Of a DNA stretch of 17,081 bases, positions 1-6,456 are shown piece by piece. Under the pieces are notes generated by a model. That model saw only the letters and a list, made by a program, of their open reading frames with translations, had not been told where the DNA came from and made no database searches. This stretch comes from Clostridiales bacterium. GTDB taxonomy: Bacteria; Bacillota; Clostridia; Oscillospirales; QAMX01. The translations under genes and the position numbers were made by a program. Each line of letters opens with the position of its first letter. Positions within the stretch are counted from its first letter, which is position 1. The DNA lies in NCBI GenBank assembly GCA_003149835.1, contig QAMX01000172.1:1-17081 (forward strand), written 5' to 3'.

Positions 1-330
1 AGGCTGCGCGGTTGAGCCGAACCGGCGGCTGCGCCTTGCAAGCCGCCGGTTTCTCTAAAACGGCTGTCGCCGCTGATTTTTATGCAGATCGTCTCGCCGA
101 ATGACAGGGCGCGGCATCTGAGGTCAATCGTGATGAGTTTCCCGTTTCTCCGCGCCTGACAGCGCGCTGCCTGTAACCGTCCGAAGCGAGATACAGCCAG
201 TCCATCAAATGCGATATGTCGGATTTTTTTTGACCGAAAGGCGTATTCTTTCCGTCGGATGGCACGGAAACAACCGCTGCTGCGTATGATGAAGCAGAGA
301 AAAAGCTTTGCGGCAGGGGATTGGGAGAAG
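1..330. other. left-edge non-coding stretch
   Basis: This stretch before the first supported start contains one clear hairpin near its left end, described separately. I saw no convincing promoter. There is a T-rich run followed by TTGACC near 225-236, but no -10 box stands at a suitable distance from it. Open frames on both strands here look like by-products of high GC content. The first unit may be transcribed by read-through, or from a promoter I cannot recognise. Confidence 0.4.
20..56 (+). terminator. hairpin terminator of an upstream unit
   Basis: The arms ACCGGCGGCT (21-30) and AGCCGCCGGT (41-50) are perfect reverse complements around a 10-nt loop, with one more A-T pair outside. The following bases are TTCTCT, a weak pyrimidine tract rather than a pure T run. 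This fits an imperfect intrinsic terminator for a gene lying left of the window. The opposite strand has no T tract after the stem. Confidence 0.5.
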
Positions 331-837
331 ATGAGATTTGGACTGGCAATTTACACCGATCTGCCCGTGGAGACGGGCGTTGTCCCGTATTTTGAGAGAA
401 TCGGGATGAGTCCGGAGCAGATCGTCGTCTCTGGGGCGGCATATCCTGCCGGCGGAGACGAACGGGTGACATATTTATTCAAAAACACGCGCTTGGCTTG
501 CTTTGAGTTCTTTGGCTCCCGCCGCAGCGATGTCGGCTACGGCGATTTTCTGCGCTACGGCGGGACGGCGGAGCGCTGCCGGAAAAGAATCAAGAGAATG
601 CAGCGAATGGCGCGCCCGCTGCACGAGCGCGTCGAGACTGTCGGCGCTATGCTGGCATATTTGCGACGCTGCGGCTGTACGGTTACGGCGGGGCTGATGA
701 GCCTGCGCGCCGGAGAGCAGCCCGCCGGGCTTGACCGGATGGTCGTCGTGCTCCCCGCGGGCATCCGCGGAGAAGGGGCCGGCAGACTTCTGAAAGCGGC
801 GGAGCCGGAAATTCTACCGCGCCTTCTGCTGCGCTGA
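331..837 (+). CDS. hypothetical protein, 168 aa
   Basis: I do not recognise this protein. From the ATG at 331 it reads MRFGLAIYTDLP and runs 168 residues to TGA. In-frame ATGs at 259, 286 and 289 would add up to 24 basic residues of low protein character. I prefer 331 because GGGGA and GGGAG lie just upstream and the text from there looks like a folded soluble domain. The middle (about residues 78-105) is very basic with repeated Arg/Lys, which might suggest nucleic-acid contact. There is no signal peptide, transmembrane segment or known catalytic motif. A strong hairpin follows the stop by 18 bases, which supports a real transcription unit. It points towards, and is separate from, the minus-strand genes. 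It is a gene with moderate likelihood and its function is unknown. Confidence 0.5.
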   Translation: MRFGLAIYTDLPVETGVVPYFERIGMSPEQIVVSGAAYPAGGDERVTYLFKNTRLACFEFFGSRRSDVGYGDFLRYGGTAERCRKRIKRMQRMARPLHERVETVGAMLAYLRRCGCTVTAGLMSLRAGEQPAGLDRMVVVLPAGIRGEGAGRLLKAAEPEILPRLLLR

Positions 838-850
838 ATGCGCGGATAAA

Positions 851-895
851 AAGCTCAAAGCGGCCGAATCCAAACGGATTCGGCCGCTTTGATGC
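851..895. terminator. bidirectional intrinsic terminator
   Basis: The arms CAAAGCGGCCGAATCC (856-871) and GGATTCGGCCGCTTTG (876-891) are perfect 16-bp complements closing a 4-nt AAAC loop. On the minus strand the stem is followed within a few bases by a TTTTT run (complement of 848-852), as expected for the end of the decarboxylase-like gene. On the plus strand the tract is poor, although the arm itself ends CTTTG. It sits between two convergent genes and probably serves both. Confidence 0.85.
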
Positions 896-929
896 GGCGC
901 GGTTACGCGGAAAGGAACAAGCGGATCTT

Positions 930-2108
930 TTATACGGGGTTTTCTTCTCCGTACAAAAAGCTCTGTTCATAGGCGCAGTCGAGCATAGCGACGATGTTCT
1001 CCGGCGGGACATTGCCCATGACGTTGTGCACCTGATTGAAAATAAACCCGGAGCCGGGGGCAAAGACCGAGCAGAGTTCGGTCACGTTTTGGCGGACCTC
1101 CTCCGGCGTTCCTGTGCCGAGCACATATTGGGAGTTGCAGCCGCCGCCCCAGAAGGCGATTTTGTCGCCGTATTTTGTTTTCAGGTCGGTGGGATCCATA
1201 TTCGCCGCGGAGATCTGGACGGGATTGATGACGTCCACGCCCGCGTCGATCAGATAGGGGATATACTGCTGCATAGAGCCGCAGCAATGCATAAAGGTCT
1301 TGATGTCGCTCGACTCATGCACCTCGTGGCAGAACTGTTTGAGGAACGGATAAGTACACTGCTCGTAGACGTCGGCGCTCACATACGGCGCGCTCTGCGT
1401 GCCGAGGTCGCCGTTTAATTCGATGCTGTCGGCGCAGTCGCCGAGCCAGCGGCGCATCTGCGTGAAGCGCTCGCGGGCATAGACGAGGCGCTTTTCGTTG
1501 AGGGCGATGAATTCGTCCGGATCGGCGTACATCATGCAGCACTCGTCCATGTCGCCGAAGAAACCGGGGAAACCGCAGCACATCGTAAAATAGTCGGTTT
1601 CCTTGTGAATGCGCTCAGCCTCGCGCGCAAACAGCCGCCACCACTCGTCACTGCTGAGCTGCCACATGTCGACGCCGCCGTCGCCGTCGAAGAAAAAGCC
1701 GTTTTTGGGCATGATGGAGCGCCGCTCCGGATGCTCGTCGCTGTAAATGTGATAGGCGCCGTTGGGTTGGAGGCGCGGCTGAAAGGCGGCGGGGACGATG
1801 AAATCATAGTCGCCGCGGGGGTTCCAGCGGTGCGTCTGCGGATAGCCCGGATGCAGAATCATCGCATCCAGGCGGAAGCGGTCGAGCACGTCGTTGTCGA
1901 CGCGGGCTAAAAACTGCCCCGGATCGACGATCTCGACGTTGTCTGTGGAAAGCCCCAGATACTTGCGCAGGTTGAAATAAGCGAACGCCGAGATACCGGT
2001 CGAGTAGTGGCAGCCTAAGTCGATCGGCATACGGTCGACGGGTTTATGCTCGATGGCACGGCGGACGCGCTCACGGCGCGAAAGCGTTTCCTTTCTCTGT
2101 GTGTTCAT
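930..2108 (-). CDS. uroporphyrinogen decarboxylase-like protein (MtaA/CmuA type)
   Basis: This 392-residue cytoplasmic protein has the URO-D/methyl-cobamide methyltransferase fold. Supporting marks are the N-terminal RRERVRRAIEHKPVDRMP segment typical of the family, a TFMHCCGSM motif near residues 271-279, and a GTPEEV helix at 333-338. MtaA-type enzymes move methyl groups using a zinc held by His-X-Cys and a later Cys. Here H274 and C276 are present, but the later position reads PGSGF (S353), with a Cys instead at C324. True haem-pathway HemE is unlikely because the protein is divergent and sits beside glycosidase genes. I chose ATG 2108 because an AAAGGA lies upstream and upstream in-frame extensions lack family character. 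Related proteins of unknown substrate often accompany sugar operons. The reaction is unknown, and a role in methyl or methoxy-sugar metabolism is only conjecture. Confidence 0.8.
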   Translation of the reverse strand: MNTQRKETLSRRERVRRAIEHKPVDRMPIDLGCHYSTGISAFAYFNLRKYLGLSTDNVEIVDPGQFLARVDNDVLDRFRLDAMILHPGYPQTHRWNPRGDYDFIVPAAFQPRLQPNGAYHIYSDEHPERRSIMPKNGFFFDGDGGVDMWQLSSDEWWRLFAREAERIHKETDYFTMCCGFPGFFGDMDECCMMYADPDEFIALNEKRLVYARERFTQMRRWLGDCADSIELNGDLGTQSAPYVSADVYEQCTYPFLKQFCHEVHESSDIKTFMHCCGSMQQYIPYLIDAGVDVINPVQISAANMDPTDLKTKYGDKIAFWGGGCNSQYVLGTGTPEEVRQNVTELCSVFAPGSGFIFNQVHNVMGNVPPENIVAMLDCAYEQSFLYGEENPV

Positions 2109-2497
2109 AGATCGACACGTCCTTTCCCTGTATACGGCCATGGGCGCCCCGCGCATGTTTGCGGTGAAAAATCCACACATAGACGGCGCTGCGCTGTGAT
2201 AGGCCGTTGGTTGGGTAAATATGCGGAGGTTTTTTTCGTTTGAAAGTCTTGGCGAATCCCTATCAATCAAAAAACGGCTGATCCGATCGCTTGATCCGGT
2301 GTCGAGAGACGCTTAGCGGGCGCTGATTTTCCATGCCGCCGGTACCGCGAAGAAAAATAAAATCCAACATCTCGGAAGCTTTTTTACAAATTCCGGCGGC
2401 GGCAGGGGAAACCCACCGCCGCCGGAACCAAGCGGAGCGAGAAAAAACGCTGCGGAGAGACGAGGAACCGTCCGAACGCTGTCGCCGCAGAAACGGT
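2109..2497. other. intergenic gap between mannosidase and decarboxylase-like gene
   Basis: This 389-base gap holds one hairpin (2391-2427), which probably ends the mannosidase transcript. The remainder is richer in A/T than the genes, including short A and T runs at 2229-2236 and 2269-2274. That would suit a promoter for the minus-strand decarboxylase-like gene, but the best pair I can draw on the minus strand (TTTCAA, 17 bases, ATATTT) is weak. I see no credible gene in it. Confidence 0.4.
2386..2427 (-). terminator. probable terminator after the mannosidase
   Basis: TTCCGGCGGCGG (2391-2402) and CCGCCGCCGGAA (2416-2427) form a perfect 12-bp GC-rich stem with a 13-nt loop, about 70 bases past the mannosidase stop. 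On the minus strand the stem is followed by TTTGT, a short and broken U tract, so termination may be incomplete. Some read-through into the decarboxylase-like gene is possible. Confidence 0.55.
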
Positions 2498-5002
2498 TTA
2501 GCGAACGGTACCCTCTAAGAAGTTCACCACATAGACCTTGCCGTCCGGCTCAATGCGGAAAGTTTTGATCTTATGCGGCTCAAAGTCGGAGTAGAACGCG
2601 AAATCGAACACGTCGCTCTTGATGAAGGCGCGGCACTTTTTGCCCCGCGTTTCGTAGCAGCGGATAATCACCGCGCCGGAGCCGTCCTCGGCGAACTTGA
2701 CCGCTGTGGCGATGACGTTGTCGGCGTCGATGGAGAGGTAGCTCTTGACCTGCGGCTCGCCCTTGCCCTTGTGATAGCTTTCGGGCACGGGCACGAGGCG
2801 GTTGTTCATCAGAGTCGCTTCCTTGACGACGTCGCTGGTCTCGGCCTCGCCGTCGTGGAGGTAGATGCCGTACTCAAAGCGCTGCAAGCCCTCGTCGGTG
2901 AAGTTGAAGTCGGCCTCGGGGCGCGACGAATAGTGGTCGGCAAAGATCACATTGCGCAGCGCCGTCAGGCGGATCTCCGCCCCCGGACAGTCGTAGCTGT
3001 ACTTGGAGTCGTTGAGGATGGAAATACCGCGGCGCGTATCCCCGTCGGAGACGGTGACGTCGGCCCACTGCTGAGCGGGCTCCTCCTCGCCGTTGCAGGG
3101 GCGCTTAATGAAGCCGGCGCAGACCTCGTGCGTCGAGATCTCGTCGGTTCCCGCGAGCGGGAAAGCGAATTTCAGCATGGAGAACTGCTCCTGCCACATC
3201 GCCTTGCACTCGACGCGGAGCGTTTTCTGGCCGGCGGCGAGGATAAAGTTCTGGGTCAGGAAGGAGTTGCCGTAGGAGTGTTTGACGCGGATGACGGCGC
3301 GCAGCGGTCCGTTTTCGACGAGCTTGATGGATTCAAGCTTCATCGTTCCCTTGATGTTGTGGAATTTAAAGACCATGTGCGCCCATGTGTCGGACTTTTC
3401 ATCGTCGATCACCAGCGGGACGGCGCCGGGCGCGCGCAGATAGTTGGAGCCGCTCTTCTTGTCGCCGATGTAGCTGATACAGCCGGTTTCGCGGTCGAAA
3501 CGCACGCGGATGTATTCGTTTTCCATTTCGAGCACGTGCGTGCGGACGGCCGACTTGACGGCGCCGTTTTCCTCGGTTCTCGGATAGAGCCAGTAGGTGG
3601 CGTAGCCGAGCGCGGGAACTTTGGCCATAAAGACCGTGTCTGCGTGCGAGTCGTTGGAACGCGACGAGCGGACGTTCTGGAACAGAACCAGATTGCCTTC
3701 GGAATCCTTGACCATTTCGGAGGGCTGATAGGTCTGCACCGGCGCGGTGACCTCCCACGACAGCGGGTTAAAGACGACGACCGGCCGCGGGAATCCCGGC
3801 GGGCAGCTGCTGTGGCGAACCTCGGGCAGCGCCTTGCCGTCGTTGAAATCATCGGAATTAATCGGATCGGAGACGCCTTCGAGCCATGTGTCGATGTTGC
3901 GGGCGAGGCGGATGTGGGCGTTGTTCTGGGCGCGGGCGGCGATCGTCAGCGCGTGTCCCATCGTCTCGTTGACGTCGTTATAGGCCTCCATGATCGAGCA
4001 GCCGTCAAAGATGTCGTGGAACTGGTTAAACAGCACGTCCTTCCACGCCTCGGCGAATTCCTCGGTCTTCGGCGCAAAGCCCGCGGCCTTGGCGGCGATG
4101 GTGTTCCACTTTTCAGCGCTCTGCAAGGCGTTTTCAGCCATACGGTTGAGGCGCTTGATCATGCTCGTGACCGAATAGCAGCCGCTGGCATGGTGCTGCA
4201 AATCGTCTTTCCAGACCGGGACGTCGAGCGGGTTGGCAAGCATGTATTTGAAATACTGGTCGGGGGAGGAGAATTTGACGTTTTTGTAGCCTTCCTCGCC
4301 CATCTTCTGGATCATAAACTCAATGTCGCCGCGCGTCGGACCGCCGCCGTGGTTGCCGACGCCGTAGAAGAGCATCATGCCGAGCTGCTTTTCCTCGGCG
4401 ACGTTTTGGAGCATGTCGAGCGTGCGCTGGATCTTGCTTCCGCCGCTCTCGCCGTACCCCGGCGTGATGCGGTAGGTGAGGACGCGCGAGCCGTCCGGCG
4501 CTTCCCACCAGAAGACGTTTTCGGGGATTTCGGCGTTCTCATGCATACCGGGGCGCATCATGACGTAGTGGTCCATGCCGCCCTGCTTCAAAAGCTGCGG
4601 GATCATGTAGTTGTGGCCGAAAGAGTCGACGTTATAGCCGGTGCGGCAGATGACGCCAAATTTCTCATAATAGTAGAGCTGGCTGTACAGCGCGTGACGC
4701 GCAAAGCTCTCCGCCGACGGCATGTTGCAGTCGGGCTGCACCCACCAGCCGTTGACCGGTACCCAGCGCCCCTCCTGCACGCGCGCCTTGATCTCCTCGA
4801 ACATCTCCGGGTCGATTTCCTCAACCCAGCGGTAATAGGCCGCTGAGGAGCAGGTGAAGATAAAGTCGGGGTATTCGTTGAGCCGGTCTAAGGCGGAGCG
4901 GAAGGTTTGCAGGACTTCGCCGCAGCCTTCCTGCCAGCGCCAGAGCCAGATCGGGTCGAGATGCGCGTTGCCGATGAGGTGGATTTCCTTTTTGTTTTCC
5001 AT
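2498..5002 (-). CDS. alpha-mannosidase, glycoside hydrolase family 38
   Basis: This 834-residue enzyme would hydrolyse terminal alpha-mannosyl residues from glycans or short oligosaccharides. The N-terminal GH38 domain opens with GNAHLDPIWLW, giving zinc ligands H14 and D16. NVDSFGHN supplies the likely nucleophile D126, and NQFHDIFDG carries the further zinc ligand H329. A middle-domain motif SVTSMIKRLNRMAEN (277-291) and a long C-terminal beta-rich region (about 350-834) complete the usual architecture and length. There is no signal peptide, so it probably works in the cytoplasm on imported sugars. ATG 5002 is fixed by a strong GGAGGT seven bases upstream; the open frame extends further but as Arg-rich nonsense. 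It follows the ROK kinase by 74 bases, and no terminator is seen between them, so the two are likely co-transcribed. Exact linkage preference (alpha-1,2, 1,3 or 1,6) cannot be read from the sequence. Confidence 0.93.
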   Translation of the reverse strand: MENKKEIHLIGNAHLDPIWLWRWQEGCGEVLQTFRSALDRLNEYPDFIFTCSSAAYYRWVEEIDPEMFEEIKARVQEGRWVPVNGWWVQPDCNMPSAESFARHALYSQLYYYEKFGVICRTGYNVDSFGHNYMIPQLLKQGGMDHYVMMRPGMHENAEIPENVFWWEAPDGSRVLTYRITPGYGESGGSKIQRTLDMLQNVAEEKQLGMMLFYGVGNHGGGPTRGDIEFMIQKMGEEGYKNVKFSSPDQYFKYMLANPLDVPVWKDDLQHHASGCYSVTSMIKRLNRMAENALQSAEKWNTIAAKAAGFAPKTEEFAEAWKDVLFNQFHDIFDGCSIMEAYNDVNETMGHALTIAARAQNNAHIRLARNIDTWLEGVSDPINSDDFNDGKALPEVRHSSCPPGFPRPVVVFNPLSWEVTAPVQTYQPSEMVKDSEGNLVLFQNVRSSRSNDSHADTVFMAKVPALGYATYWLYPRTEENGAVKSAVRTHVLEMENEYIRVRFDRETGCISYIGDKKSGSNYLRAPGAVPLVIDDEKSDTWAHMVFKFHNIKGTMKLESIKLVENGPLRAVIRVKHSYGNSFLTQNFILAAGQKTLRVECKAMWQEQFSMLKFAFPLAGTDEISTHEVCAGFIKRPCNGEEEPAQQWADVTVSDGDTRRGISILNDSKYSYDCPGAEIRLTALRNVIFADHYSSRPEADFNFTDEGLQRFEYGIYLHDGEAETSDVVKEATLMNNRLVPVPESYHKGKGEPQVKSYLSIDADNVIATAVKFAEDGSGAVIIRCYETRGKKCRAFIKSDVFDFAFYSDFEPHKIKTFRIEPDGKVYVVNFLEGTVR

Positions 5003-5076
5003 GTTGTGACCTCCATAAATCAGGGTTCTATCATACAAATTTAGGGGACTGTGTTTGAAACGGAGCGGGAGCCGTT

Positions 5077-6051
5077 TTACAGAGACGCGACGGACAGCGC
5101 GGCGATGTCGCCGAGCGCTTCGCCGAGCGCGGCGGGGACGACGGAGCAGGCGGCCGCGGCGGCGGGGATGCATTCGCGGTCGATCACCTCCTGCATGGCG
5201 CTGCGGATCAGATGCTCGCTGCGGACAAAGATCGAACCGATGACGATTTTTTCAGGGTTCAGCAGATCGATGAGAATCGCGGCGAGCCGGCCGAGGTAAT
5301 GGCCGCATTCACGGTAGACCGCGACCGCGCTCGGGTCGCCGGCGTCGGCCGCGTCGCCGATTGTTTTGGCGGTGATCGAGTCGAGCTCGGCGTAGGAGCC
5401 GCAGAAGCCGGTCGTATGCCCGCCCTGCAAGGCTTCGAGCGCCGCGGTGCGGCCGAGCTGCGCGATGCCGCCGCCGCTGCAAAAGCCCTCGACGGAGCCG
5501 CGCTTGGTAAAGCCGACCGGTCCCTGTTCGGAAAGGCGGATGTGCCCGACCTCGCCCGCGAGGTCGCCGATCCCCGCATAAAGGCGCCCGTCAAGGATCA
5601 GCCCGGCGCCGAAGCCCGTGCCCATCGTGCAAAACGCCATGCTCTGCGTCCCGCGGCCGGCGCCGAACTTCCATTCGGCGACCGCGCAGGCGTTGGCGTC
5701 GTTTTGCAGCTTGACGGGAACGCCGTATCTGCTTTCGAGATGGGAGACGATCGGGACGTTGTCCCAGCCCGGCAGGTTGGGCGGCGAGAGGATCAGACCG
5801 CGTCTGGAATCCAGCGGGCCGCCGCAGCTGATGCCGATGGCGGCGATTTCCTGCGCGGCGAGCATGGGGGAAAGAAAGCGGTCGAAGCTGTCGAGCGTGG
5901 CATAGGGCCCCGCCTTCGTATCGGTCGGCAGCGCGTCGCGCGACAGAACCTCGATGGAACCGTCCTCATTTCGGACGCGGCCGAGCAGCACGGCGCATTT
6001 GGTTCCGCCGATGTCGAGGCCGGCGTAATAGGTGTAGGCTTTGTCAGGCAT
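5077..6051 (-). CDS. ROK-family sugar kinase
   Basis: This 324-residue protein has the ROK (repressor, ORF, kinase) fold without the N-terminal helix-turn-helix, so it is a kinase rather than a repressor. The ATP-binding motif DIGGT lies at 13-17, the catalytic Asp is D118 in QNDANA, the second phosphate motif TMGTGFGAG is at 142-150, and GEVGH is at 166-170. The structural zinc site usual in ROK proteins (His, then CXCGXXGC) keeps H170 but lacks the cysteine cluster. In its place is a GPVGFTKRGSVEGFCSGGG segment with one Cys (C191). This variant defines a subgroup of ROK proteins rather than damage. ATG 6051 is preferred because GAGGT lies about ten bases upstream and MPDKAYTYYAGLDIGGT begins like family members. 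Being first in an operon with an alpha-mannosidase suggests phosphorylation of mannose or another released hexose. Glucose and N-acetylmannosamine remain possible substrates. Confidence 0.88.
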   Translation of the reverse strand: MPDKAYTYYAGLDIGGTKCAVLLGRVRNEDGSIEVLSRDALPTDTKAGPYATLDSFDRFLSPMLAAQEIAAIGISCGGPLDSRRGLILSPPNLPGWDNVPIVSHLESRYGVPVKLQNDANACAVAEWKFGAGRGTQSMAFCTMGTGFGAGLILDGRLYAGIGDLAGEVGHIRLSEQGPVGFTKRGSVEGFCSGGGIAQLGRTAALEALQGGHTTGFCGSYAELDSITAKTIGDAADAGDPSAVAVYRECGHYLGRLAAILIDLLNPEKIVIGSIFVRSEHLIRSAMQEVIDRECIPAAAAACSVVPAALGEALGDIAALSVASL

Positions 6052-6187
6052 GGATGCATAACCTCGCTTATATTGGTGATGGCTGTGCTTTGGGGGCGCG
6101 GATCCAAGGAAGGAGGCCGGCGGCGCACAGGCATTCGCCTCCGCTCCGGCCGGGATATCAGATACTGCGTGATTTTGAATCGGATTC

Positions 6188-6216
6188 ATTATACCATGTT
6201 CCCCGACAAGAAACAA
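6188..6216 (-). promoter_or_regulatory. promoter of ROK-mannosidase operon
   Basis: Read on the minus strand, TTGTTT (6216-6211) is followed after exactly 17 bases by TATAAT (6193-6188), preceded by TGG, which forms an extended -10 element. The start point would lie near 6181, giving a leader of about 130 nt. The perfect -10, extended motif and spacing make this a confident sigma-A-type promoter. Confidence 0.8.
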
Positions 6217-6228
6217 GCCCGCACGCGA

Positions 6229-6250
6229 GAAAAAGTATGACGGAAAAAGT
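6229..6250. promoter_or_regulatory. direct repeat between divergent promoters, candidate operator
   Basis: GAAAAAGT occurs at 6229-6236 and again at 6243-6250, 14 bases apart, in the 45-base gap between the two -35 boxes. A regulator bound here could act on both promoters. The element is short and A-rich, so chance is a real alternative. Confidence 0.3.
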
Positions 6251-6261
6251 TAAAACAACTC

Positions 6262-6290
6262 TTGCAAGAAATCATGAAATATTATATAAT
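6262..6290 (+). promoter_or_regulatory. promoter of 2-oxoacid dehydrogenase set
   Basis: TTGCAA (6262-6267) and a perfect TATAAT (6285-6290) are separated by exactly 17 bases within an AT-rich stretch that stands out from the GC-rich surroundings. Transcription would begin near 6297, leaving about 160 nt of leader before the E2 start. Confidence 0.85.
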
Positions 6291-6304
6291 TGATAGGTTA
6301 AAAG

Positions 6305-6350
6305 CCGTATCGGACGCTTCTGCGCACCCGTGCAGGCGGAACCTATACGG
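6305..6350 (+). ncRNA. structured 5' leader hairpin
   Basis: CCGTAT (6305-6310) pairs with ATACGG (6345-6350). Inside it, CTGCGC pairs with GTGCAG around an ACCC loop (about 6320-6335), allowing one G-U pair, with CGC/GCG flanks. The element begins a few bases after the predicted transcription start and precedes the attenuator-like hairpin, so it could be the sensing part of a cis-acting RNA. No named riboswitch class is recognised. Confidence 0.35.
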
Positions 6351-6371
6351 AACAGCGGAATATCGGGGCGG

Positions 6372-6430
6372 CACCGCGCGCGTCTTCGGCGCCGAAAGAC
6401 GACGAGATTTTGAGCGCAGCGGTGTTTTTC
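6372..6430 (+). terminator. attenuator-like leader terminator
   Basis: CACCGC (6372-6377) plus GCG (6378-6380) pair with CGC (6415-6417) plus GCGGTG (6419-6424), with A6418 bulged, and are followed at once by TTTTT (6425-6429). An inner hairpin, CGTCTTCG with CGAAAGACG, fills the loop. It lies inside the leader, just before the AAGGAG site of E2, where a simple gene-end terminator has no reason to be. This suggests premature termination control. Confidence 0.5.
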
Positions 6431-6456
6431 CTATAAATAAAAGGAGACAGGACAGT

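Larger units (their letters stand above)
6052..6456. other. divergent control region
   Basis: This 405-base region separates the minus-strand ROK operon from the plus-strand dehydrogenase set. It contains two good promoters facing away from each other, a direct repeat between them, a leader of about 130 nt for the ROK gene with a GC-rich hairpin (GGCCGG at 6115-6120 with CCGGCC at 6146-6151, enclosing AGGC/GCCT), and a leader of about 160 nt for the E2 gene with an attenuator-like hairpin. An in-frame extension of the E2 gene through this region (from 6262) overlaps the promoter and is not coding. Confidence 0.75.

Noticed and set aside
80..472. Minus-strand open frame at the left edge
   Set aside because: Ser/Arg/Pro-rich, overlaps the plus-strand gene and has no supporting signal.
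2573..4846. Very long open frame (757 codons) on the plus strand opposite the mannosidase
   Set aside because: It lies wholly antisense to a convincing GH38 gene, has the Val/Ala/Gly/Arg-rich composition of mirror frames in GC-rich DNA, and lacks any domain or ribosome site.
5058..5077. Short inverted repeat AAACGG/CCGTTT over the ROK stop
   Set aside because: Only six base pairs and no T run on the minus strand, so it is not a terminator within the operon.
5212..6240. Plus-strand open frame opposite the ROK gene, running into the control region
   Set aside because: It covers the ROK catalytic motifs in antisense and the ROK promoter; no family resemblance.
6262..6456. In-frame N-terminal extension of E2
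   Set aside because: The extension overlaps the -35 and -10 boxes and the leader hairpins; the family start and AAGGAG site are at 6457.
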